Positions 1-8,521 of a stretch of DNA of 64,000 nt are shown piece after piece (the stretch's first letter is position 1; each line of letters begins with the position of its first letter). The position numbers and the translations under genes were made by a program. The notes beneath the pieces were generated by a model. That model saw only the letters and a list, made by a program, of their open reading frames with translations. It did no database searches and was not told the DNA's origin. Location of the stretch: positions 62,001-126,000 of the forward strand of contig NZ_JARADB010000006.1 in the NCBI RefSeq assembly GCF_028765165.1, given 5' to 3'. Source of the DNA: Paenibacillus sp. MAHUQ-63 (lineage in GTDB: Bacteria > Bacillota > Bacilli > Paenibacillales > NBRC-103111).

Positions 1-185
1 CGCCTGTCGCGCTCGGAATCGTGGACGAGCAGAAAGCGAAGATGCTCATTGCCCTTGACGCAGAGCTTGTTGATGAAACGGTGCATTTGGCTGGAGCTGC
101 GCTGCATCCGTCTGGAGTAAGGCGTAGTCTTGGTTGTCATCGAGCCACTTCCCTTATATATGGGTTTGTGTCACACGTTGTTTGA
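1..185. other. Possible truncated gene at the left edge, strand unresolved
   Basis: Two readings share the same codon register, so codon statistics cannot separate them easily. On the plus strand the frame starting at base 3 is open from the edge to TGA at 183-185; its first 40 or so residues are rich in Ala, Leu, Val, Asp and Glu like a real protein, but the last 20 look non-coding. On the minus strand an ATG at 140-138, with a purine-rich AAGGGAAG-type site about 7 bases upstream, opens a frame running off the left edge without a stop; its product is rich in Arg, Ser, His and Gln, as shadows often are. A minus gene here would be divergent from the MFS exporter at 458. I recognise neither product. 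Confidence 0.3.
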
Positions 186-457
186 TACGCTAAACAATCA
201 TATTCGGAAACCGTGCGACAAGTGTGAAGGCAGGGACCCAATTTTGGACGAGGTACGGCAAAACGAGCGTACAAATTGTACATGTCCAAAAATGGGAACA
301 AATGTTTGTGTTTCTGAGCGTTTAGAGTTACAATAAAAGCGGAAAAATAAACTATAACCATTTTATAGGGCTCGATTCTATGTCGAAGTACTTAGACAAA
401 TGGTAATATGTTGAAATGTCCGGAATCCATATTTCACAAGGTAGAGGAGGAATGAAG

Positions 458-1912
458 TTGAACGTCTCAAGCGAAGCGGGTCACGCTTCAATCGATTTGA
501 GCAAGATCAAGCGGGGGCCGATCGTAGCTGCACTTGTCATCGGCGCTTTCGTGGCCATCTTGAACGAAACGCTGCTGAACATCGCCTTTCCCGATCTGAT
601 GAAAGAGTTTGCCATTGAGCCTGCAACTATCCAGTGGCTATCCACCTCGTATATGCTCGTTATCGGTATTCTCGTGCCTGTTACTGCACTTCTTCAACAA
701 TGGTTTACAACGAGGCAAATGTTTCTGTCCGCCATGATTCTGTTTCTGGCGGGAACTGTCATCTGCGGAATTGCGCCTGCATTCAGCATTCTGCTGTTCG
801 GCAGAATCATACAAGCCTTAGGAACGGGACTTATGCTGCCCGTCATGATGAACACGATACTCGTCATCTATCCGCCTGAGAAAAGGGGAGGAGCGATGGG
901 AATGATCGGGCTCGTCATCATGTTCGGGCCGGCGATCGGACCTACGCTGGCAGGTCTGATTATCGACCAGTTGAGCTGGCGTTGGCTGTTCTATCTAGTC
1001 ATTCCGCTTGCGGCCTTCTCCATTATCTTCGCCGCGGCGTATCTTCGCAACGTGTCGGATCTGACAAGGCCGAAGGTGGATATTCTCTCCATTCTGCTTT
1101 CCAGCATCGGATTCGGCGGCATCGTGTATGGCTTCAGCAAAGCGGGCGAAGGCTCGTGGAACGCTCCGGAGGTCGTGTGGACGATCGCCGTCGGTGCCGC
1201 AGCGGTCATCTTGTTTGTTATTCGCCAGCTCGTCATGAAAGAGCCGATTCTTGATCTTCGCGCTTTTAAGTTCCCGATGTTTTCCCTGGTGACGATCATG
1301 ATGCTCGTGCTTATGATGACGCTGTTCTCGACGATGATTTTGCTGCCGCTATTTTTGCAGACCGCGCTGCTGATGTCAGCATTCAAGGCCGGATTAACGC
1401 TTATGCCTGGCGGTATTATCAATGGCATCATGGCGCCGATATCGGGCAAGCTGTTCGATAAATACGGGCCGCGCGTCCTCGTCATTCCTGGCTTAATTTT
1501 GGTGCTTCTGGCGATATGGTTGTTCACGGGCATTTCTGTCACCACTTCGACCGGACATGTCGTCACGCTTCATATCATTCTATTGATCGGAATTTCACTT
1601 GTTATGATGCCTGCCCAGACAACCGGGCTCAATCAACTGCCGCGTCATCTGTATCCGCACGGAACAGCGATTCTGAACACGCTGCAGCAAGTGGCGGGCG
1701 CTATCGGTACAGCGCTCTTCATCAGCATCATGTCATCCGGTACGAAATCCTACTTCATCGCCAATCCGAAAGGTAACCCCGCCGAGGGGCTTGTCGCCGG
1801 ACTCCATAATGCATTCGTCACGGCGTTCTGGGTCGGCTGCCTCGCGTTGATTCTCGGTTTCTTCATCAAGCGCGTTCATGCGCCCCAAGAAGGGGAAAAG
1901 GGACTGGCTTAA
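458..1912 (+). CDS. DHA2-family MFS multidrug efflux permease (EmrB/QacA/LmrB-like)
   Basis: Predicted 14-helix proton-antiport exporter of 484 residues, the usual size for the DHA2 branch. Near the N-terminus it has the branch hallmark NETLLNIAFPDL, and in the fifth helix the antiporter motif C (GPAIGPTLAG). The long TM-rich region up to residue 470 has no soluble domain. Start choice: GAGGAGG at 444-450 lies only one base before the ATG at 452 but 7 bases before TTG at 458, so the TTG is the better start; the upstream ATGs at 416 and 452 are less likely. The nearest known relatives are lincomycin/multidrug exporters such as Bacillus LmrB; the substrate cannot be read from sequence. A hairpin terminator follows at once. 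No TetR or MarR regulator is visible next to it inside the window. Confidence 0.9.
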   Translation: MNVSSEAGHASIDLSKIKRGPIVAALVIGAFVAILNETLLNIAFPDLMKEFAIEPATIQWLSTSYMLVIGILVPVTALLQQWFTTRQMFLSAMILFLAGTVICGIAPAFSILLFGRIIQALGTGLMLPVMMNTILVIYPPEKRGGAMGMIGLVIMFGPAIGPTLAGLIIDQLSWRWLFYLVIPLAAFSIIFAAAYLRNVSDLTRPKVDILSILLSSIGFGGIVYGFSKAGEGSWNAPEVVWTIAVGAAAVILFVIRQLVMKEPILDLRAFKFPMFSLVTIMMLVLMMTLFSTMILLPLFLQTALLMSAFKAGLTLMPGGIINGIMAPISGKLFDKYGPRVLVIPGLILVLLAIWLFTGISVTTSTGHVVTLHIILLIGISLVMMPAQTTGLNQLPRHLYPHGTAILNTLQQVAGAIGTALFISIMSSGTKSYFIANPKGNPAEGLVAGLHNAFVTAFWVGCLALILGFFIKRVHAPQEGEKGLA

Positions 1913-1923
1913 GTCCGCTTGAA

Positions 1924-1965
1924 AAGGGCTGTCCGCAAGCAGGTAATCTGCTTGGGACAGCCCTT
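1924..1965. terminator. Bidirectional hairpin terminator between the MFS and CHRD genes
   Basis: An 11-bp perfect stem, AAGGGCTGTCC at 1924-1934 pairing with GGACAGCCCTT at 1955-1965, lies between convergent genes. The minus strand reads TTTTC straight after the stem, so it is stronger for the minus-strand CHRD gene. Confidence 0.8.
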
Positions 1966-1982
1966 CGTGTTTGTTCAAGGTA

Positions 1983-2387
1983 TTAACGCCGAACTTGGCC
2001 GCGAATTTCACCGTTCGGGTTCTGGATCGTATGAACATTCGCATAGGCGTTGCCGGTTTCGAATTCGTTGATGAGGTCTTGAAGGGTCTTCCCCTGCAGA
2101 GGACCCACGAGATCCTGGGCTGTAAGTACGCCTCGAACGACCCCGCGTCTGACGGAAATGCCGAATTTGGACGGGCCGAACAGGAAGGCAACGACGGGAC
2201 CGTTGTGGCCGGCTTGTCCAAGATGTATATGGCCTTGTGTCACCCGGGATATATTGCGTACGATCAGTGCGAATCGCAACTGGGTTTCGCTGTTGTTCAA
2301 TTCGAATATGGCATCGCCGGTTGCGGCGGAACGAACAGGTGGCACCTCGTTTCGACTTTTAAGTAAGGCTCGGAAGATAGTTGCCAA
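1983..2387 (-). CDS. CHRD domain protein
   Basis: A 134-residue protein consisting almost wholly of one CHRD domain (a fold named from chordin; role in bacteria unclear). Visible family signatures are the GHIHLGQAGHNGPVVAFLF segment in the middle and a C-terminal NPNGEIRGQV segment. The start is TTG at 2387, preceded by AAGGAG about 11 bases upstream. There is no signal peptide, so the protein seems cytoplasmic or released by another route; many bacterial CHRD proteins are exported, so this lack is worth noting. It is transcribed convergently with the MFS exporter and seems monocistronic. Family assignment is firm; function unknown. Confidence 0.85.
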   Translation of the reverse strand: MATIFRALLKSRNEVPPVRSAATGDAIFELNNSETQLRFALIVRNISRVTQGHIHLGQAGHNGPVVAFLFGPSKFGISVRRGVVRGVLTAQDLVGPLQGKTLQDLINEFETGNAYANVHTIQNPNGEIRGQVRR

Positions 2388-2503
2388 GGGTCACCACTCT
2401 CCTTTTCTAGTAATACTTCTATGTATTCAGAATTTGCGAGAGTTGCTTATTCATAGGCCCAGATGATAGAAAAAATTAATAGTTTCGGGTCGTGGCGAGA
2501 TGG

Positions 2504-2527
2504 AAAAAGCACCCGTTGCCGGGTGCT
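2504..2527 (-). terminator. Rho-independent terminator of the minus-strand MFS gene
   Basis: An 8-bp stem AGCACCCG (2508-2515) with CGGGTGCT (2520-2527) and a TTGC loop is followed on the minus strand by a run of five U residues. It lies just downstream of the MFS stop at 2555. Confidence 0.85.
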
Positions 2528-2554
2528 CCAATTTGCATCAAATCTATGAATCCT

Positions 2555-3820
2555 TTATGCCGTTTGGCGCTCATACCGATTGAACATCAGATGGTACAAG
2601 CCGGCCGACAGCACGGCGATTCCCGCCAGCAGGAGGAACGTCCATGTGAAGCCGATCCACGAGGAGACCGGGATCGACAGCGGAGCCAAGGTTCGTCCAA
2701 GTGTGAACCGCAGGCTCCCTGCGGCGAAGTATTGGCCGCGCATATGCTCGGGAGCAAGCCGCGAGACGAAGGCTTGCTGGGGTCCGGCCGACATGAGCTC
2801 GGCCAGGGTGAACACGGCGATAGCCAGCGTAAAGCCCCAGAAGGTGGACATGGAGCCGAACATCACGATGCCTATCGCGTAGAAGAGCGCACCGCCAATG
2901 AACACGTAGCGGTCCCGGTAGGCCAGCATCCACTTGGTGACAATAACCGTGAATAGGGCAACGAACAAGCCGTTCTCCGAAACGATCAGCCCGAACAGCT
3001 GCTTGCCCGTTAACTGCAGGCTCCACTCTCCGTAGGAGAAAATCGTTGCGAGAGAGACGGTTTCCTCCATGAAAACGGGAAACAACAGATCGAGCTGCAT
3101 GAATGTCTGAGAGAGCAGCACGCCCGCAAGGATGAACAGCAGGAAGACCCGGTCGGCAGCGATGATCTTGTAATCCCGCAGCTGCGCGGCCAGGAATCGG
3201 TACCAAGGCTCGCCGCTGCTAGTGCGTTGACGGCTTGCCAGCTGTTCCGGCAGCGTCTCGTGCAAGGTACGGCTCATCGTCAGCGAGAGGATGAGGCAGA
3301 ATACGGAGGCCGCGGTCAGCACGACGTACGGGTTATCGTCATAGGTGATCGATCCGATCAGCGGCCCGATAACAACAGATATGTTCGCCGCCGTATAGAA
3401 AATGGCGAACACGCTGGAGCGGTGCTCTTCCTTCACCACGTCCGCTACCATTGCCTGACTGGCCGGCCAGTACAAGGAGCCGGCCATACTGGCGAAGCTG
3501 AAGCCGAGGAATCCAAGCGCAGGCATATCCAGCAGCGGCGACGCGGCCAAAGCGAAGAGCCCGTATCCGATGCTCTGCCCGAGAGCTGCAAGAACCATCA
3601 TCCGCTTCCGGCCGAACCGGTCCGCACAATAGCCGCCAAGCAGATTAGCCAGCACGGAGAGCGCTTGTGATAGAATAAGAAGAAAGCCTGTCCAACCTTT
3701 CCCGAAAGCGCTAGCGAAGTAGATCGAAAGAAACGGAAAGAACGTCCAGAAAATAACGTTGAAAGCAGTTTCGCCGCCAAGGCGAATTTTTAAATTCATA
3801 TCCCAATCTTTCATTCTCAT
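2555..3820 (-). CDS. MFS transporter, 12-helix drug/metabolite exporter type
   Basis: A 421-residue major facilitator with about 12 predicted membrane segments. The loop between helices 2 and 3 carries the MFS motif A (GGYCADRFGRKRMM), and the fifth helix region reads NISVVIGPLIGS, matching motif C-like sequences of exporters. It resembles the MDR-type DHA1 group (MdtH-like); substrate unknown. Start choice: AGAGG at 3829-3833 is 8-9 bases upstream of the ATG at 3820, better than the TTG at 3826. A purine/AT-rich stretch at 3841-3880 likely holds its promoter, but I cannot fix clear -35/-10 boxes. It is flanked by a terminator downstream and a divergent ccdC upstream. Confidence 0.88.
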   Translation of the reverse strand: MRMKDWDMNLKIRLGGETAFNVIFWTFFPFLSIYFASAFGKGWTGFLLILSQALSVLANLLGGYCADRFGRKRMMVLAALGQSIGYGLFALAASPLLDMPALGFLGFSFASMAGSLYWPASQAMVADVVKEEHRSSVFAIFYTAANISVVIGPLIGSITYDDNPYVVLTAASVFCLILSLTMSRTLHETLPEQLASRQRTSSGEPWYRFLAAQLRDYKIIAADRVFLLFILAGVLLSQTFMQLDLLFPVFMEETVSLATIFSYGEWSLQLTGKQLFGLIVSENGLFVALFTVIVTKWMLAYRDRYVFIGGALFYAIGIVMFGSMSTFWGFTLAIAVFTLAELMSAGPQQAFVSRLAPEHMRGQYFAAGSLRFTLGRTLAPLSIPVSSWIGFTWTFLLLAGIAVLSAGLYHLMFNRYERQTA

Positions 3821-3993
3821 CTGCAAGTACCTCTAGTTGTAAGTAAAATAACTTATCTATCATACAACCAAACTTCAAAGCAGAACAAGGGAAAGGAAAG
3901 AAGTGGGGATTGTCGGGATAAAGGATTTCGCATCGGTCTTAAGGCGGAGACGGAATCTAACCAGCGTCCGAATGATTATCATCGGGGATGCGA

Positions 3994-3999
3994 TATAAT
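3994..3999 (+). promoter_or_regulatory. Candidate -10 box for ccdC
   Basis: A perfect TATAAT lies 35 bases upstream of the chosen ccdC start, which would give a short leader ending at the AGGAGGA site. The -35 region is weak. An imperfect palindrome CCGAATGATTATCATCGG at 3968-3985 sits in the promoter; its ATGATTATCAT core is reminiscent of half a Fur box but is not convincing. Confidence 0.4.
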
Positions 4000-4033
4000 G
4001 ATAAAAAAAGCAGCAACAGGAGGAACAGCGATT

Positions 4034-4528
4034 ATGAACATAGAAACGTTAGTCGGGTACGGAGTAGCCGCCCTGGTCATCATCTTGGTGATCTGGCTCA
4101 AAACCAGAGGCAGGAAACGCCCGATTAAAAACAAAGGGATCGGCATCTTGCTCCCGGTCATCTTGCTGCCGGTCTTGTTCGGCTTCTCCATCTATTCGCT
4201 AACGCAAATTCCGGACCATCCGTTTCACTTGCCAGTGCTTTGGGAAATGCTGTGCGCAATTGTGCTTGGTATCGGGTTGGGGAGCATCATGCTGTATCAT
4301 ACGGGCTATGAGAAGCTCGAGGACGGCTATGTGTATGCGAAGCCGAATAAAAACTTCAAATACGTCCTTATCGCGATCGTAGCTCTTCGTATCGTCCTTT
4401 CCCAATATTTCAAAGGACTCGATTATACGGAATTTACGGTGCTTACGATGTTAATGGCGTATTTATATATTTGCGTGTGGCGTGTAGGAAGCTTCATTAA
4501 GTTTCGCAGAGCTAGCGCAGGTCTTTGA
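4034..4528 (+). CDS. ccdC: CcdC family membrane protein (DUF1453)
   Basis: A 164-residue membrane protein with four or five predicted helices, matching the size and sequence style of Bacillus CcdC. The C-terminal half, from residue 110 or so, has the conserved stretch containing ALRIVLSQYFKGLDY. CcdC is encoded near the cytochrome c maturation gene ccdA in Bacillus, but its biochemical role is not settled; here no ccd or res genes are adjacent, so it stands alone. Start choice: AGGAGGA at 4018-4024 is 9 bases before the ATG at 4034, which removes a 12-residue upstream extension. A terminator follows. Confidence 0.85.
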   Translation: MNIETLVGYGVAALVIILVIWLKTRGRKRPIKNKGIGILLPVILLPVLFGFSIYSLTQIPDHPFHLPVLWEMLCAIVLGIGLGSIMLYHTGYEKLEDGYVYAKPNKNFKYVLIAIVALRIVLSQYFKGLDYTEFTVLTMLMAYLYICVWRVGSFIKFRRASAGL

Positions 4529-4552
4529 CCTTGAAGGAACTGCTCTCAGGCG

Positions 4553-4570
4553 AAAGCCCGGGGGCTTTTT
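4553..4570 (+). terminator. Terminator after ccdC
   Basis: AAAGCCC (4553-4559) pairs with GGGCTTT (4562-4568), a compact hairpin running into a T tract. Confidence 0.75.
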
Positions 4571-4638
4571 CAATTGTGTCAGGGATGATCTACCAATATA
4601 CGACATGAGACTTTCTCTAGAAGATCTTGCCTATATGC

Positions 4639-4654
4639 TGTAATATAAATTACA
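4639..4654 (+). promoter_or_regulatory. Palindrome upstream of the hybrid kinase
   Basis: TGTAAT-ATAA-ATTACA, a 6-bp inverted repeat with a 4-base spacer, lies about 50 bases before the kinase start, where an operator would be expected. No known regulator is implied. Confidence 0.35.
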
Positions 4655-4701
4655 CGAGGGTTACATATTTTTACTATGGACAAGTATGATAGGGGTGTCA
4701 C

Positions 4702-7347
4702 ATGAAATTTTTGATTTATTTTGCCCAATGCAGCGCATTAATCGTGACATTTGTATTTTTGTTAAGGTGGCTGTATCCCTACTACGTCAAATGCTCGAGA
4801 AGAGCGCAGTCGATCATGTTCGGGGTCGCTTTCGGAATTTTCGGCCTTATCATTATGCAGATGCCTCTAAATGTAGCGTATGGATTACATATGGATGTCA
4901 GACTTGTAAGCGTTATTTTCTCAGGCATTTTCGGGGGACCGCTAGCCGCTGTCATCACAACGGTTATGATTGCTGTTTATCGGATCAGCTTGGGGGGCGC
5001 GATGCTCTTTCCGCTTGGTGCGCTCGTGACGACAACGCTCATTAGTATACTTGTACATAGACGAAATGTGAAAAATAGAAAGTTCGTAGAGAAATACGGC
5101 TGGCTGCTGGGGCTCGTAATCGGCTTTCAGACCGTAGGCTGGGCGCTGCTGGCGCCGCGGGAAACGATGAACTATTTCATGAACGAGTTCTCGATTACTT
5201 ATGTCATTTTCCATGCGGTAGCCATTCCTTTGTATTATTCTTTAATCTCTTATGAGATGAGAAGCTTCGAGACGGAGAGAAAGCTGCGCGCAAGCGAGGA
5301 CAGGTATCGAACCTTGGTGCAGAACTCCCCGGATCTCGTTTATTGCTGCAGTCTGGATGGGACGATTACCCAAGCGAATAATAAGATGTCCAAATTTTTG
5401 AAAATGAGAGAACGCGACTTGCTCGGGCAAAATTTGCATGAGCTGATTGTTGAGGAGCAGACCCGCGAGCAATGGGAAAGTGCCATGAACGAAGTGCTGA
5501 GCACGGAGGAATCCATAGCTTTCGAAGCGGAGCGGATATTGCCAGACGGTGAAAGCCAATGCATGCATTATACGATATCGCCTATATTCAATCAGCGCGG
5601 GGAAATCGTCGAAGTCACCGGAACTGGCCATGATATTACGGAATTAAGGCAGCAGGAGAAGGCGCTTCAGCAATACAAAGAGCATCTGGAAGATTTGGTG
5701 GAGGCTCGGACCGCTGAGTTGGCTGAAGCGAAAGAAATGGCGGAGTACGCCAACCGTGCCAAAGGCGAATTTCTCGCCAATATGAGTCATGAAATCCGGA
5801 CGCCCATGAATGCGGTTATCGGGCTGAGCTATTTGCTTCAGCAAACGGAGTTATCGGAGCAGCAGCAGGTGTATGTGGATAAAACGATTATTTCCGCGAA
5901 AAATTTGCTTACCCTCATTAACGACGTCCTGGACTTCTCGAAAATCGAGGCTAAGAAGCTGGTGATCGAGCAGGTGGAATTCGATTTATATGATGTACTC
6001 AATCAGATTTCGAATCTGGTTGGGATGAAAGCTTATGACAAAGGATTGAAGCTGCATTTCTCCATCCATCACGAGGTGCCGCAGATGCTTGTCGGAGACC
6101 CGTTCCGGTTGAATCAGATCTTGGTCAATCTGGCGAATAACGCCGTGAAGTTCACAGATGAAGGTGAAATTTCATTTGAAATTTGTCTCGTGACCCGAAC
6201 CGACCGGAGTGTCACCATCGGCTTCACAGTACGCGATACCGGAATCGGGATTACGGATGAGCAGCAGCAAGAGCTCTTTCACCATTTCACCCAGGCGGAT
6301 ATGTCAACTACACGCAAGTACGGCGGTACAGGGCTGGGGCTCGTGATCAGCAAAAATCTCGTAGAATTGATGGGCGGGGCGATTGGCGTCGAGAGTGTTG
6401 CCGGGGCGGGAAGCTCCTTCTACTTCACGGCGGAATTCGGCCATAGCACGGGAACGCGAATGACGGCGGTGCACAAGGATTCCCAATTGAAATTGCTTCG
6501 CGTATTGCTGGTTTGTGATGATGCGGATATGCAGCTGGTCCTTAAGGGTCAGTTGGAGCAGTTCCAATTCATCGTGCAGACGGCGGATTCCGAGAACAGC
6601 GCGATCGAGCAAATCTATCGCAATGGCCGTTACGATCTGGTCATCGTCGACTGGAAGCTGAAGGACTCCGTCGCCGTGCCGTTGGCGGAGCGCATTCAAC
6701 TCGAATTCTCCACGCCGACGCAAGTCATCGTCATGATCACGGCTTATCATGAGCCTGCCCTGCAGGATGGCGTTCGTTCGCAGGCGATTGATAAGGTGCT
6801 GTACTATCCGCTCAGCCAATCGCAGCTGTACAACGAGCTGATCGCTTTGTTTCAGCAGCATTTTGTGGCCAAGCAGTCCATGGTGGTCGACTCCGAGCGC
6901 GCGGATCGGTTCAAGGCACTGCAGAATGCCCGTGTTTTGCTTGTTGAGGATAACGAAATCAATCAATTGGTTGCCACGGAAATGCTGAAGGACGTAGGGG
7001 TGCTGGTGGATGTGGCCGAGAACGGGCTCGAAGCGGTGACGCGGGTCAAGCAGGAATATTATGATGCCATCTTGATGGACTTGCAGATGCCGGTCATGGG
7101 CGGCTATGAGGCGACCAAGCATATTCGGAAGCTGGAGCATGCCCAAGATACGCCTATTATAGCCATGACGGCCGATGCCATGAAGGGTGTGAAGGAGGAA
7201 GTGCTCGAAGCGGGAATGAACGGATATATCACGAAGCCGTTTGACCCTATTCAGCTGTTCGGACTGCTGCAACGGCTCATTCAAACCTCGAAGATGCGAG
7301 GGTACAAACAAATAGCGGCCTCGGCCGAGGTGACTGGCGACGAGTAG
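4702..7347 (+). CDS. Hybrid sensor histidine kinase: 5TM-LytS-type sensor, PAS, HisKA, HATPase, two receivers
   Basis: An 881-residue membrane kinase. Residues 1-185 hold about five helices of the 5TMR-LytS type; a PAS domain follows at about 195-310, then a short coiled coil, then the HisKA box with phospho-His 363 in [11 protein letters not shown]. The ATPase domain shows the N box ([15 protein letters not shown]), DTGIGI and GGTGLGL. Receiver 1 (about 595-715) has the phospho-acceptor Asp 650 but a Tyr at 702 where the conserved Lys should be. Receiver 2 (about 770-880) is complete, with Asp 793 and Lys 845. No partner regulator or Hpt protein is adjacent. RBS is AGGGGTG just before the ATG. 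The input signal is unknown; 5TMR-LytS sensors are linked to cell-envelope or murein-related ligands. Confidence 0.92.
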   Translation: MKFLIYFAQCSALIVTFVFLLRWLYPYYVKCSRRAQSIMFGVAFGIFGLIIMQMPLNVAYGLHMDVRLVSVIFSGIFGGPLAAVITTVMIAVYRISLGGAMLFPLGALVTTTLISILVHRRNVKNRKFVEKYGWLLGLVIGFQTVGWALLAPRETMNYFMNEFSITYVIFHAVAIPLYYSLISYEMRSFETERKLRASEDRYRTLVQNSPDLVYCCSLDGTITQANNKMSKFLKMRERDLLGQNLHELIVEEQTREQWESAMNEVLSTEESIAFEAERILPDGESQCMHYTISPIFNQRGEIVEVTGTGHDITELRQQEKALQQYKEHLEDLVEARTAELAEAKEMAEYANRAKGEFLANMSHEIRTPMNAVIGLSYLLQQTELSEQQQVYVDKTIISAKNLLTLINDVLDFSKIEAKKLVIEQVEFDLYDVLNQISNLVGMKAYDKGLKLHFSIHHEVPQMLVGDPFRLNQILVNLANNAVKFTDEGEISFEICLVTRTDRSVTIGFTVRDTGIGITDEQQQELFHHFTQADMSTTRKYGGTGLGLVISKNLVELMGGAIGVESVAGAGSSFYFTAEFGHSTGTRMTAVHKDSQLKLLRVLLVCDDADMQLVLKGQLEQFQFIVQTADSENSAIEQIYRNGRYDLVIVDWKLKDSVAVPLAERIQLEFSTPTQVIVMITAYHEPALQDGVRSQAIDKVLYYPLSQSQLYNELIALFQQHFVAKQSMVVDSERADRFKALQNARVLLVEDNEINQLVATEMLKDVGVLVDVAENGLEAVTRVKQEYYDAILMDLQMPVMGGYEATKHIRKLEHAQDTPIIAMTADAMKGVKEEVLEAGMNGYITKPFDPIQLFGLLQRLIQTSKMRGYKQIAASAEVTGDE

Positions 7348-7350
7348 CAG

Positions 7351-7393
7351 ACAAAAGGGTGTCCAAGCCGATATGGCTGGGGCATCCTTTTGT
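7351..7393 (+). terminator. Terminator after the hybrid kinase
   Basis: ACAAAAGG (7351-7358) pairs with CCTTTTGT (7386-7393), with further inner pairing. It separates the kinase from the convergent metallo-hydrolase gene. Confidence 0.7.
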
Positions 7394-7483
7394 CATGCTT
7401 GCAGACACCATCCTCCTCCACACACGCACACGCATTCGCCCTTCGCATCCGCCCGCACATGGCCCCGAACTCGCAATTATCGC

Positions 7484-8293
7484 TTAGAGCTCCACAACCA
7501 GACCGTCATAAGCCACTTCAATGCCATGAGGCTGGAAAATAGCAACCAAGTCCTCATGCAGCAAGCCTGCATTATGCGAGAAGTGAGTGACGATGACCTG
7601 CGCCCCGGGTTTTAAGACGCCATGCGTCTCCATCCACTGCTTCGTCTCGACAACCGCATCCACATTCATATGATTGTTCCGGTGAGCGCTGCGCCCTGTC
7701 GTGCATTCGAGGATGACGAGATCGAACTGCCTATCTTGCAGCCAAGCCCAAGTCTCATCCGGAAACCAGCCGCTGTCGTTACCGTACAGAATGGATTTGC
7801 CGTTCTTCTCAATCGCATACAGCAGGCACGTTTCTAGCGGGTCATGATCCGCCAGCAGAGGAACGATCGTAGCCGTCTGCGTTTGTACGGGCTGGAACGG
7901 AAGCACCCGGTGGAACCTATAGTGATGATCGAGCCCGTTAAGTGCCTGGAAGCATAACCGGAAGGGAACGTCATGGCCGTAAACATGCATGATGCCGTCG
8001 CCTGCCTGGGCATAACCCCGTGCGCGAATGGCCATATCTTCGGCATACAAATGGTCGGAGTGCGAGTGGGTGATGAGCAGATCCTTGACACTGTTCATAT
8101 CGAGCCCGTATTGAAACGAATGAAACAAGGTATCCGGCGGGAAATCCACCTTCAGATCGTGATCGATCATGACCGAAGTGCGGGAGCGAATATTTTTTCC
8201 TCCGCGTTCGCGTGCTTGCTTGCAGGTCAAACATTGGCAGAAGAGGGACGGAATTCCCTCGAATGCTGCCGTTCCAAGAATGTGGACCTTCAT
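7484..8293 (-). CDS. PhnP-like metallo-beta-lactamase-fold hydrolase
   Basis: A 269-residue MBL-fold enzyme. The N-terminus reads LGTAAFEGIPSLFCQCLTC, resembling the start of PhnP-type phosphodiesterases with their Cys-rich structural metal site, and the catalytic zinc motif THSHSDH follows at about residues 75-81. Further ligands probably come from the LADHD and late THFSH segments. PhnP proper is a cyclic-ribose phosphodiesterase of phosphonate metabolism; no phosphonate genes are present here, so the substrate is open. AGGAGG lies 8-9 bases before the ATG. It is divergent from the purine permease and stands as a single gene. Confidence 0.85.
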   Translation of the reverse strand: MKVHILGTAAFEGIPSLFCQCLTCKQARERGGKNIRSRTSVMIDHDLKVDFPPDTLFHSFQYGLDMNSVKDLLITHSHSDHLYAEDMAIRARGYAQAGDGIMHVYGHDVPFRLCFQALNGLDHHYRFHRVLPFQPVQTQTATIVPLLADHDPLETCLLYAIEKNGKSILYGNDSGWFPDETWAWLQDRQFDLVILECTTGRSAHRNNHMNVDAVVETKQWMETHGVLKPGAQVIVTHFSHNAGLLHEDLVAIFQPHGIEVAYDGLVVEL

Positions 8294-8406
8294 CGACGAG
8301 CCTCCTGCATAGTTTTTATTTTCAGCCTGTGGTGAAACTATTCCCTTGGAATTATGTTGTTTTGTTGCATATGTAATGTTGTATCATGATCAATTCTTGT
8401 TGTTTA

Positions 8407-8436
8407 TTGACAATTGTATCCCCGCACGACGATACT
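8407..8436 (+). promoter_or_regulatory. Sigma-A promoter for the purine permease
   Basis: A consensus TTGACA at 8407-8412 is followed 18 bases later by GATACT at 8431-8436 (4 of 6 matches to TATAAT). The leader to the ATG at 8522 is about 80 bases. I looked for a purine riboswitch core and do not see one. Confidence 0.6.
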
Positions 8437-8521
8437 GTCAACGCAGAAAAATGATTACTAAGGTTCCAAACAAAGGGAAGAATACAACTAATAAATCCCT
8501 TTTATTTGGAGGTCATCTGCA

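Noticed and set aside
130-361. Two overlapping small ORFs at the left edge
   Set aside because: Cys-rich, low protein-likeness and no ribosome sites; the region is more likely intergenic upstream of the MFS gene.
6304-7311. 335-residue minus-strand ORF opposite the hybrid kinase
   Set aside because: It is antisense to conserved kinase and receiver domains, has no ribosome site, and its His/Arg/Gln-rich composition is that of a shadow.
8294-8521. Purine riboswitch upstream of the pbuG-type gene
   Set aside because: I looked for the conserved core of the guanine/adenine aptamer and its terminator and found neither.
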